Translations under genes and position numbers: made by a program
Notes under the pieces: generated by a model
Told to the model about the DNA's origin: nothing
Databases searched by the model: none
Seen by the model: only the letters and a program-made list of their open reading frames with translations
Shown: positions 1 to 6,574 of the stretch, one piece after another
How positions within the stretch are numbered: the first letter of the stretch is position 1
How the letters are laid out: each line of letters begins with the position of its first letter
NCBI GenBank assembly: GCA_945882005.1
Contig: CAMCWG010000059.1
Coordinates: forward strand, 1 to 12,197
Direction of reading: 5' to 3'
Length of the DNA: 12,197 nucleotides
DNA from: Bordetella parapertussis
GTDB lineage: Bacteria > Pseudomonadota > Gammaproteobacteria > Burkholderiales > Burkholderiaceae_B

Positions 1-44
1 GGGGCGCAATGATCCCAGGTTTCATGTGGGTTGGAAGCGCTGCA

Positions 45-85
45 GGATTCTAAACCGCTGGGTTCTAAAACTGCGGGGTTTCAAA
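45..85. repeat. Degenerate tandem repeat of about 15 bases, three units
   Basis: The heptamer TTCTAAA occurs at 48-54 and 63-69, each preceded by GG or GGA and followed by a C-rich then G-rich tail. A weaker copy, TTTCAAA, lies at 79-85. The units sit 15-16 bases apart directly downstream of the stop codon of the leftward transporter gene. No clean hairpin with a T-run was found, so it is not called a terminator. It could be chance or a worn repeat; it is too short to assign a role. Confidence 0.3.
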
Positions 86-958
86 TCAACTTGATGCCAG
101 CAGCACGACTCCTGCTGCAATGCTACAGCAACCAAGCAGGCGTCCCCAGCCAACTGGCTCGCGCAGTAGATACAGTCCTGCCAAGGTCACGAGCAGCATA
201 GACATCTCCCTGGCGGGCGCCACCAAACTGACTGGCGCACCATCGCGTAAAGCGTACAAAACCAAGATATAGCCCATTGGGGACAGCACTCCGATCGCCC
301 AAGCGAGGTGCCAGTGCCCCCGCATGGCTTGCCAGGCTCTCTTGGGGTGCCGGGCGGTATGCGGCAGCATGATCAGGGTACGCGAGGCGCTTGTCGCCCA
401 GTCAAACAAAACAGGTGCGATTGCCAAGGTTTTGACGCCGTAGGCATCTACGAGGGTATAGGCTGCGATAAACAGCCCCACTAGGAAACCCCAGCGCACC
501 CCAACCATAGCCGCAGGCTGCAGCAGTCTGCTTATTTGTCCTTGGGTCGCGATCAGCATAACGCCGAGCACGACGCACAGCATACCTCCCACACCTGCGA
601 CGCTCGCCGGCTCATGCATGAAAAGCAGGGCGCCAATCGTTGATAAGAAAGGTCCAGTGCCTCGGGCGATTGGGTAGACGACTGACAAATCTGCGAGTTG
701 GTAGCCTCGCTGCAGACAAAGGCTATAGGCCAGATGCAGGGCACCCGACAGGACAATGCAGCCAACGATTACCCAGCTCCACTCGTTTTGCTCGAAAATT
801 AAGATCCAGATCACCCAAGGCGCATAAACGATCGTACAGCACAGGCCATAGGCGAAGACGAATGGAGACCCCACATGTGACGCTCGCTTGGCCAGTAGAT
901 TCCAGGAGGCATGGGCAATCGCCGCAGCGATCACTAACAACAGGGCCGATGAGCTCAT
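86..958 (-). CDS. EamA/DMT-superfamily membrane transporter
   Basis: This 290-residue protein is almost entirely hydrophobic and fits the ten-helix, two-repeat plan of EamA (drug/metabolite transporter) inner-membrane permeases. The first repeat (about residues 1-138) carries HASWNLLAKRA near helix 1 and YPIARG (95-100) followed by an HEP turn (115-117). The second (about 155-289) carries the matching APAREMS (247-253) and REP (266-268). These duplicated signatures and the usual family length support the call. The substrate cannot be read from sequence; relatives export amino acids, nucleobases or drugs. The ATG at 956-958 gives a complete first helix, but no good ribosome binding site precedes it. 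The gene is divergent from rplS, with 222 bases between them. Nothing links it to the ribosomal protein functionally. Confidence 0.85.
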   Translation of the reverse strand: MSSSALLLVIAAAIAHASWNLLAKRASHVGSPFVFAYGLCCTIVYAPWVIWILIFEQNEWSWVIVGCIVLSGALHLAYSLCLQRGYQLADLSVVYPIARGTGPFLSTIGALLFMHEPASVAGVGGMLCVVLGVMLIATQGQISRLLQPAAMVGVRWGFLVGLFIAAYTLVDAYGVKTLAIAPVLFDWATSASRTLIMLPHTARHPKRAWQAMRGHWHLAWAIGVLSPMGYILVLYALRDGAPVSLVAPAREMSMLLVTLAGLYLLREPVGWGRLLGCCSIAAGVVLLASS

Positions 959-1024
959 GCGGTCTAATATGTGTCTAAGTGATGAGTAAGCCCATAGGTT
1001 AGCGTGGAACAGCGCTGCCTGCTC

Positions 1025-1054
1025 TTGACGGACCTAGACGGGCAGAAATCTAAA
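1025..1054 (+). promoter_or_regulatory. Candidate sigma-70 promoter for rplS
   Basis: TTGACG at 1025-1030 (five of six to consensus) is followed, after 18 bases, by TCTAAA at 1049-1054 (four of six). A second -10-like TAAAAT at 1051-1056 overlaps but would need a 20-base spacer. The divergent gene upstream means rplS needs a promoter in this interval, which raises the plausibility. A start near 1060 would give a leader of about 120 bases. Confidence 0.4.
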
Positions 1055-1104
1055 ATATGTTGTAAAATCAATGGCTTTGTTAATGCATCCTCTGCCCGGT
1101 CGCT

Positions 1105-1126
1105 GTGCCTGAATGGGTCAGGTCAC
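1105..1126 (+). promoter_or_regulatory. Hairpin in the rplS leader
   Basis: GTGCCTGA (1105-1112) pairs with TCAGG plus CAC (1118-1126) around a five-base loop, giving eight base pairs with one bulged T. It lies about 55 bases before the rplS start, in the presumed leader, and is not followed by a T-run, so it is not a terminator. Ribosomal-protein leaders are often autoregulated, but nothing here proves that for L19. Confidence 0.3.
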
Positions 1127-1180
1127 ACACAATATCGATCAAAACAAGATCAACCGAGAGCATGATGATATGGAGTTCAA

Positions 1181-1558
1181 ATGAACCTAATCGCTATTCT
1201 TGAGCAAGAAGAAATTGCTCGCCTAACCGGCGGCAAACCCCATCCAGAATTCGCACCTGGTGACACTGTCATCGTGAGCGTTAACGTTGTCGAAGGTACG
1301 CGTAAGCGTGCACAGGCTTTCGAAGGCGTCGTGATTGCACGTCGTAATCGTGGCTTGAATTCGGCTTTCACTGTTCGCAAAATTTCCTCAGGCGAAGCAG
1401 TCGAGCGTACCTTCCAATTGTATTCACCCCAGATCGCAAGCATTGAAGTTAAGCGTCGTGGCGATGTGCGTCGCGCCAAGCTTTACTACCTGCGTGATCG
1501 CTCCGGCAAGTCGGCTCGTATTAAAGAGAAGCTTGTTCGTAAAACGGTTGCAGCCTAA
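1181..1558 (+). CDS. rplS: 50S ribosomal protein L19 (bL19)
   Basis: This 125-residue basic protein is bL19, a large-subunit protein located at the interface with the 30S subunit. Family blocks are clear: [12 protein letters not shown] (47-58) and [16 protein letters not shown] (90-105), the signature near the C terminus. It is about ten residues longer than the E. coli protein because of a short basic tail. ATG 1181 follows a TGGAG ribosome binding site at 1171-1175 with five bases between. In many proteobacteria rplS is the last gene of rpsP-rimM-trmD-rplS. Here the upstream neighbour is a divergent transporter, so the gene must use its own promoter. A strong terminator follows within 50 bases, consistent with a single-gene transcript. 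Confidence 0.98.
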   Translation: MNLIAILEQEEIARLTGGKPHPEFAPGDTVIVSVNVVEGTRKRAQAFEGVVIARRNRGLNSAFTVRKISSGEAVERTFQLYSPQIASIEVKRRGDVRRAKLYYLRDRSGKSARIKEKLVRKTVAA

Positions 1559-1570
1559 CACTGCGACTCA

Positions 1571-1604
1571 AATTAAAAAGCACCTTCGGGTGCTTTTTAA
1601 TTTT
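1571..1604 (+). terminator. Rho-independent terminator of rplS
   Basis: A perfect 14-base-pair inverted repeat (1571-1584 with 1589-1602) encloses the stable tetraloop TTCG (1585-1588). The GC-rich top of the stem (GCACC/GGTGC) is followed by TTTTTAATTTT. The arm on the other side starts AATTAAAAA, so the element could also terminate leftward, though no leftward gene ends here. It sits only about 30 bases before the next start codon. Confidence 0.9.
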
Positions 1605-1635
1605 GCAGTCTTACCCTTACGCTCTCTAGGCGCTT

Positions 1636-2373
1636 ATGGCCGCTGATAAACCTGACACAGTACGTCCACGACGCGCCCCTGTCCGTCCATCTTTTGACCC
1701 GATGACGCAACCATGGGTCCCATCCGTATTGTCGTTCGGCGCCGTCCCTGAAAAATTCCTCACTCCGAATTGGATCAGGCAGGTGTTGACAGGTTCTATC
1801 CAGCGTCCTTTGAATATCCCCGACGAGTCCTTGCGTAGAGCGCCAGGCCGCGAGGGCACGCCCGTTGAGGCGGCCGTGCTTGTGCCCATAGTGATGCGAC
1901 CACAAGGGCTGACGGTATTGCTCACGCAGCGTACTGCGCATCTCAATGATCACGCCGGACAGATCAGTTTTCCGGGCGGGCGGGTCGAAGCGAGTGATAG
2001 CGATGTGCGAGCCACCGCGTTACGTGAAACCGAAGAAGAGACGGGTTTGTCGAGAAGTTTTGTCGACTGTCTGGGCGGCCTGCCGCGCTACATCACCGGA
2101 ACCGGGTTCTCTGTGAGCCCAGTAACAGCCTTAGTGCAGCCTGGCTTCACCTTGAGCCCTGACGCGTTTGAAGTTGCAGAAGTCTTTGAAGTTCCGTTGA
2201 GTTTTTTGACTAACACAGCAAATTATCGTTTTCACCAGGTCAAACTCGCCGACGGTGCGCTACGCCAGTACTACTCTGTACCCTGGAACCAGTTCTTTAT
2301 CTGGGGCGCCACGGCAGCGATGCTACTCGGCATGTGCCAGATCCTATCTGAAGCTGCTGCAGCGCAGTCTTAA
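1636..2373 (+). CDS. Nudix hydrolase, CoA pyrophosphatase family (NudL-like)
   Basis: Predicted to cleave the pyrophosphate of coenzyme A or related CoA derivatives to 4'-phosphopantetheine and 3',5'-ADP. The diagnostic CoA-type motif LLTQRTAHLNDHAGQISFPGG spans residues 95-115 and runs into the Nudix box, ending RETEEETGL (130-138), with the metal-binding glutamates in REtEEE. The 245-residue length includes an N-terminal arm of about 75 residues, slightly longer than in E. coli NudL. ATG 1636 has only a short AGG (1628-1630) as ribosome binding site; Met23 is an alternative start. The rplS terminator lies directly upstream, so expression depends on read-through or an unseen promoter. It is convergent with rsgA, with nine bases between the stops. 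Confidence 0.92.
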   Translation: MAADKPDTVRPRRAPVRPSFDPMTQPWVPSVLSFGAVPEKFLTPNWIRQVLTGSIQRPLNIPDESLRRAPGREGTPVEAAVLVPIVMRPQGLTVLLTQRTAHLNDHAGQISFPGGRVEASDSDVRATALRETEEETGLSRSFVDCLGGLPRYITGTGFSVSPVTALVQPGFTLSPDAFEVAEVFEVPLSFLTNTANYRFHQVKLADGALRQYYSVPWNQFFIWGATAAMLLGMCQILSEAAAAQS

Positions 2374-2382
2374 TCTATAGCG

Positions 2383-3282
2383 CTAATAGCTTTCGTGCGC
2401 TGTTTTCGCCTCTAGTAAGCGAACATATAAGGCGTGTCGCGCCGCATCGATTTCATGCCGAGCGAGCGCGGCGAGTACCCCACAGCTCGGCTCATGTTGA
2501 TGCGTGCAGTTGTAAAACCTGCAGTGTGAGATGTGCTCTGTAAATTCGGGAAAGCCACGCTCGATCTCTTCCCGACTGAGATGCAGCAGACCAAATCCTT
2601 GAAACCCAGGCGAATCAATCAGGTCACCGCCTTGCTCTGGTAAGTGATAGAGCCTGGTACTTGTCGTCGTGTGTTTGCCTGCCCCGAGTGCAACAGAGTG
2701 TGTTTGTGTTGCTGCCAGCGCAAGCGGAACTAAGGTGTTGAGCAAAGTCGATTTCCCCATCGCACTTTGACCAAGTAGCAACGAGGTCTTGCCCTTGAGA
2801 ATTGGCAGTAAGACTTCGTTTACGCTCACGATATCCCTTGCACATAACTCAAGTACTTGCACCCCAAGTTTACGAAAGGGGGCAAGTTTTGACTGCGCTG
2901 CAGGCAACCCGTCAATCAGATCTACTTTGTTGAGCAAAATGATGGGCGTGATATCCGCCGACCAAGCGCCAGCCAGTGCACGGCCAAGGAGATCATCGGA
3001 AAAAGCAGGTTCAACTGCGATCACAATGAGCAGTTGATCGACGTTGGCAGCAAACTGCTTACTGCGAGATTCATCCGAGCGAAACAAAAGATTTTTGCGG
3101 GGCTGGATCGATTCTAGTGCGCCTTCGTCTTGCCCTTGACGTGTGATTTCTACATAGTCACCCACAGCGGCTTCATTTTTCTTACCGCGTGGATAACATT
3201 TAAGCAGTGTTTGATCTGATAGCTCTACTGTGTAGTGCCGCCCGTGGGCGGCAATGACTCGACCTTGCGTGTGTTGGCTCAT
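2383..3282 (-). CDS. rsgA: Ribosome small-subunit biogenesis GTPase RsgA
   Basis: RsgA (YjeQ/YloQ) is a circularly permuted GTPase that acts late in 30S maturation. The permuted order is visible: an N-terminal OB-fold (about 1-70), then G4 NKVD (118-121), the P-loop GQSAMGKS (171-178), the G2 region GKHTTTST (202-209) and G3 DSPG (223-226). The C-terminal zinc site has C254, C259, H261 and C267 in the expected C-x4-C-x-H-x5-C spacing. The 299-residue length is normal; E. coli RsgA has a longer N terminus. The P-loop has Ala-Met where Gly-Val is common, but the invariant GKS is intact. The ATG overlaps the stop of the upstream protease gene (ATGA), so translation is probably coupled. Confidence 0.97.
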   Translation of the reverse strand: MSQHTQGRVIAAHGRHYTVELSDQTLLKCYPRGKKNEAAVGDYVEITRQGQDEGALESIQPRKNLLFRSDESRSKQFAANVDQLLIVIAVEPAFSDDLLGRALAGAWSADITPIILLNKVDLIDGLPAAQSKLAPFRKLGVQVLELCARDIVSVNEVLLPILKGKTSLLLGQSAMGKSTLLNTLVPLALAATQTHSVALGAGKHTTTSTRLYHLPEQGGDLIDSPGFQGFGLLHLSREEIERGFPEFTEHISHCRFYNCTHQHEPSCGVLAALARHEIDAARHALYVRLLEAKTAHESY

Positions 3283-4523
3283 GCAGCGGACAAGTGCCGA
3301 ATCCGAATTGCGGCGGGTGGATGGCTATCGTAGAAGGCAGAGTGCACAGGGTCTGGGGTGAGTGTCGATGCGTTATCGTCCATGAGTTTTACGAGTGCGT
3401 TAATCAGTTCGTCTGCGGAGCTTTGGTCTCTGGCAAAACGGTCTGCCTCAAATTCATCACGTCTTGATAACCAACTTCTTAGGGGCGTTAACCCAAAGGT
3501 GAAGATGGGCACGACCAGGAAAAATAACAGCAAGGCCATGGCGTCATTACGTGCACCCATTTGAGGGATCACACCTAGGTCTGTATAAAACCAACTTTGT
3601 GTGGCGAGCCAACCTAATAGCGCAAAGAATATAAGCGATCCGATAAACATCGTGACCATGCGCTTCAGAATATGCCGATGCTTGAAGTGACCGAGTTCAT
3701 GCGCTAAGACGGCGATGATCTCGTTCGGGGTCAAGCGTGCAAGCAAAGTATCAAAGAAAACAATTCTGCGTGCTCGACCAAAACCCGTAAAGTACGCGTT
3801 GCCATGCGCAGAGCGCTTGGAGCCGTCCATCACAAACAGACCGCTGAGTGTGAACCCGCAACGGTTGGCGAGCGCTTGAATACTCTGCGCCAGCGCAGCG
3901 TCTTCTAGTGGAGCAAATTTATTGAAAAGAGGCGCAATCCACGTTGGGTAAATAAATGCGATTAAGAGTGAAAATCCGGTCCAAAGTGCCCAGGCCCAGA
4001 ACCACCAGAGGTTGCCGGCTTCCGCCATCAGCCACAATACTGCGGCAATCAGCGGGATCCCTAAAAGGGCACCAACGAGGGTCTCTTTGATCGTATCGCT
4101 GACGAACATATTCAGCGTCATGCGATTAAAGCCAAAGTGCGCCTCAAGCTTGAATTGTTTGTACAGAGCAAAAGGTATACCTAGCACACCCAAGAGCAGG
4201 AAGACGCTCATCACCAATATCACTTGTCTGAGCAAAGCGTGAGAGGTGATGTTGCTTGTGATGGTGTCGAGATACTGCAGGCCACCCAAGAGGGTCAAAC
4301 CGATCAGTACAGCAGCATCGAAAAGTATTTCCAACATTCTTAGCCGCACTTTGGCAACGGTATAGTCCGCCGCGCGCTGATGGCTCGGGAGCCCGATTTT
4401 TGTAGCGAACTCTTTTGGCACGACCTCGCGGTGGGCCAAAACATGTCGGATCTGGCGCATTGACAGCCAAATCCGAACACCCAGCATGACAAGTAACAGC
4501 GCAACAAAAATAATAGTAAGCAT
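3279..4523 (-). CDS. M48A (Ste24/CAAX prenyl protease 1-like) membrane metalloprotease
   Basis: An integral-membrane zinc protease of 414 residues. The zinc site is HELGH (275-279), with the third ligand at E357 in the SRRDEFEAD block (353-361), the ExxAD pattern of the Ste24 branch. An N-terminal signal-anchor-like helix (1-20), further helices at about 66-85, 100-120, 148-168 and 172-192, and a pair after the active site (about 290-308 and 328-345) match the Ste24 plan. Bacterial homologues have no known prenylated substrate, and a membrane-protein quality-control role is usual conjecture. It overlaps rsgA by four bases and is transcribed before it. The start lies 58 bases from the orn ATG on the other strand. 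Confidence 0.93.
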   Translation of the reverse strand: MLTIIFVALLLVMLGVRIWLSMRQIRHVLAHREVVPKEFATKIGLPSHQRAADYTVAKVRLRMLEILFDAAVLIGLTLLGGLQYLDTITSNITSHALLRQVILVMSVFLLLGVLGIPFALYKQFKLEAHFGFNRMTLNMFVSDTIKETLVGALLGIPLIAAVLWLMAEAGNLWWFWAWALWTGFSLLIAFIYPTWIAPLFNKFAPLEDAALAQSIQALANRCGFTLSGLFVMDGSKRSAHGNAYFTGFGRARRIVFFDTLLARLTPNEIIAVLAHELGHFKHRHILKRMVTMFIGSLIFFALLGWLATQSWFYTDLGVIPQMGARNDAMALLLFFLVVPIFTFGLTPLRSWLSRRDEFEADRFARDQSSADELINALVKLMDDNASTLTPDPVHSAFYDSHPPAAIRIRHLSAA

Positions 4524-4576
4524 ATGACCTAACTGCCTCGTGACGGCATGTGAGAAAATCGTACTTTAATTGGATG

Positions 4577-4582
4577 ATTATA
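4577..4582 (-). promoter_or_regulatory. Candidate -10 element for the protease-rsgA transcript
   Basis: Read leftward the bases are a perfect TATAAT, about 54 bases before the protease start. The last base of the element on the plus strand is the A of the orn ATG. The -35 position is only a T-run (bases around 4599-4606), so the promoter is incomplete. Its overlap with the orn start would let the two divergent genes affect each other. Confidence 0.35.
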
Positions 4583-5172
4583 TGACTAAGAGTTCCTCAA
4601 AAAATGCAAATTCGTCTGCCGTTAAGACCGTGCCTAACGAATTCCGCTTGGTGTGGCTCGATATGGAAATGACCGGGCTCGATCCAGAACGTGAGCGCAT
4701 CATTGAGGTGGCAGTCGTCGTTACAGAACCTGATCTAACTATTGTGGCGGAAGGGCCTGTGCTGGTCGTTCATCAGCCAGATAGCTTGTTGGATGCAATG
4801 GATAGCTGGAACCGATCGACCCACAGCAAAAGTGGGCTGACAGACAAGGTTAAGGCGTCGACCATGACCGAGGAGCAGGCGCAGGAGGAGTTAATCGCCT
4901 TTTTGTCTCAGTACGTCCCAGCAGGTAAGTCGCCGCTTTGTGGCAATACAGTCAGCCAGGATCGTCGTTTTATGTTCAAGTACATGCCGAAACTTGAGCA
5001 GTTTTTTCATTACCGAACTGTCGATGTCAGCACGCTGAAAGAGCTCGCTCGGCGTTGGAAACCGGAGCTATTAAAAGGCTTTGAAAAACGCAGTAAGCAT
5101 GAAGCGCTAGCCGATATTTATGAGTCGATTGATGAGCTCAAATACTACCGCGAGGTATTCATTAAGCTTTAA
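4582..5172 (+). CDS. orn: Oligoribonuclease (DEDDh 3'-5' exonuclease)
   Basis: Orn degrades the shortest RNAs, including pGpG from cyclic-di-GMP turnover, to mononucleotides. All DEDDh catalytic residues are present: D27 and E29 in [11 protein letters not shown]127 in [10 protein letters not shown], and H173 and D178 in SKHEALADI. The 196-residue length exceeds the E. coli enzyme (181) by a Ser/Asn-rich N-terminal extension. An in-frame TTG exists at 4570, but ATG 4582 is preferred: it has GGA at 4572-4574 with seven bases of spacing, whereas the TTG has no ribosome binding site. The 3' end overlaps the convergent MATE gene by 11 bases. Confidence 0.97.
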   Translation: MTKSSSKNANSSAVKTVPNEFRLVWLDMEMTGLDPERERIIEVAVVVTEPDLTIVAEGPVLVVHQPDSLLDAMDSWNRSTHSKSGLTDKVKASTMTEEQAQEELIAFLSQYVPAGKSPLCGNTVSQDRRFMFKYMPKLEQFFHYRTVDVSTLKELARRWKPELLKGFEKRSKHEALADIYESIDELKYYREVFIKL

Positions 5173-6574
5173 TTGCAGCGTATTTTTTTCGGATAATGTA
5201 TCGGTACCAGCTGTGCAGCAAGATTGCCGAGGTACTTAGGCCGACGGTTGCCATGAGCCACATACTGCCAGCTCCCACTGGCGAGCCTGCCAAAATCTGA
5301 TTGCGCAGAGGTTCAATCAATCCTTTGCCCGGGCCAAACCCCAGCCACCAGCCGCCCAGCAGACCAATCGCCATCAATGCAACAATTTGTAACAGCAAGG
5401 GTACGACGGCGATTTTGTGTGCGCGTAAGAGGTAGCTATTAATGCATTGCATGGCATCAACAACATGAAAAAACGGCAGCAGTGCCAGTAGAGATAATGC
5501 GACTGCGGCGACTGCAAGATCGCTTGTATAGGTCGCTACGATAAAGTCTCGACCAAAATACAGAAACCCAGCTGTGATCAATGCCCCAAAGAGACCGACC
5601 ACCAAGCCCATCATGCTTGTCCGATGCGCCTGCTGCAGTTGTCCCGCACCAATTGACTGGGCCGTCAGTGCAGCAGTCGCAACCCCGATCGACATCGGCA
5701 TCATATAGGCGAGTGCCGCTAGGTTGGCTGTGATCTGATGCCCACCAATAACAGCGGTACCTTCTTGGGCCACGAGCAAAGACATGAAGGTAAAGGCACA
5801 AACCTCAACTAAGTATGAGCCACCCATCGGAATGCCTAGGCGCAAGATGCTCCAAAGCGCTTTCGTATCGGGTAAACCGAGCTTGAGCCCGAACTGTTTG
5901 TAAAACGGTGTGTGATGAATAAACCAAAGACCCACGGCAAGGTTGATCCACATGACGATTGCAGAGGAAATCCCTGCCCCAGTCGCACCTAGAGCTGGCA
6001 TGCCCCAGTTACCGAAGATCAGTAGCCAGTTAAAGAAGATTTTCATGACGATCCCGCTCAAGTTGATTGCCATGATCAGTTTGGGTCGAGAGACGGCGTT
6101 GGCCAATGCGTAGACAGTACGAAACATCAAGGCCGCGGGCAGGGCAAAGGTGAGGGCTTGAAGATAGCTTTTCATGCCAGCGCGCACTGCTGGGTCTACA
6201 TCCCCGGAATAGGAGAGCCAGACATCGGGAAACATCATGACAGCACCGCCCACGACGGACAGCATGAGTGAGACCCATACGCCCTGGCCCCAGATGTGTC
6301 CGACTCTGTCGAGTTCACCCGCACCAACGTGTTGCGCTTGTATTGGAATCAGGGCATGCATGACGCCCATCAGCCCTACAAAGACAGTGATGTAAATAGA
6401 AATGGACAGTGCCATGATGGCCAGATCCACAGAGCCTGCGTGACCCGTCATCGCCGTGTCCAGCACACCAAAGGCCATACTGGCCCATTGGCTAATCAAC
6501 ACAGGCCATGACTGCTTGAAAATTGCGCTCAGAGTTTCGCGCATCGACCGGGGCGACGTGTCAACCACGCTCAT
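5162..6574 (-). CDS. MATE-family multidrug/toxin efflux transporter (NorM-like)
   Basis: A 470-residue inner-membrane protein with about twelve hydrophobic segments, the length and layout of MATE transporters, which use Na+ or H+ gradients to export cationic drugs or metabolites. The first half carries [15 protein letters not shown] (38-52), the family signature after helix 1. The second carries [21 protein letters not shown] (277-297), typical of the NorM branch. Linker and half boundaries lie around residues 225-245. Its ATG overlaps the stop of the upstream glycosyltransferase-like gene (ATGA), so the two are probably co-translated. The wider MOP superfamily includes lipid flippases, so export of a lipid-linked product is possible but unproven. 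Its stop overlaps the orn stop on the other strand. Confidence 0.92.
   Translation of the reverse strand: MSVVDTSPRSMRETLSAIFKQSWPVLISQWASMAFGVLDTAMTGHAGSVDLAIMALSISIYITVFVGLMGVMHALIPIQAQHVGAGELDRVGHIWGQGVWVSLMLSVVGGAVMMFPDVWLSYSGDVDPAVRAGMKSYLQALTFALPAALMFRTVYALANAVSRPKLIMAINLSGIVMKIFFNWLLIFGNWGMPALGATGAGISSAIVMWINLAVGLWFIHHTPFYKQFGLKLGLPDTKALWSILRLGIPMGGSYLVEVCAFTFMSLLVAQEGTAVIGGHQITANLAALAYMMPMSIGVATAALTAQSIGAGQLQQAHRTSMMGLVVGLFGALITAGFLYFGRDFIVATYTSDLAVAAVALSLLALLPFFHVVDAMQCINSYLLRAHKIAVVPLLLQIVALMAIGLLGGWWLGFGPGKGLIEPLRNQILAGSPVGAGSMWLMATVGLSTSAILLHSWYRYIIRKKYAAIKA

Noticed and set aside
2374..2395. Imperfect palindrome around AGCGCT between the Nudix and rsgA stops
   Set aside because: It has no usable loop or T-run; not a convincing bidirectional terminator.
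4460..4465. Perfect TTGACA upstream of orn, inside the protease gene
   Set aside because: No -10-like hexamer occurs 16-18 bases downstream, so it is probably chance in coding sequence.
4570..4581. TTG start four codons upstream of orn ATG
   Set aside because: No ribosome binding site precedes it, while ATG 4582 has GGA at a good distance.
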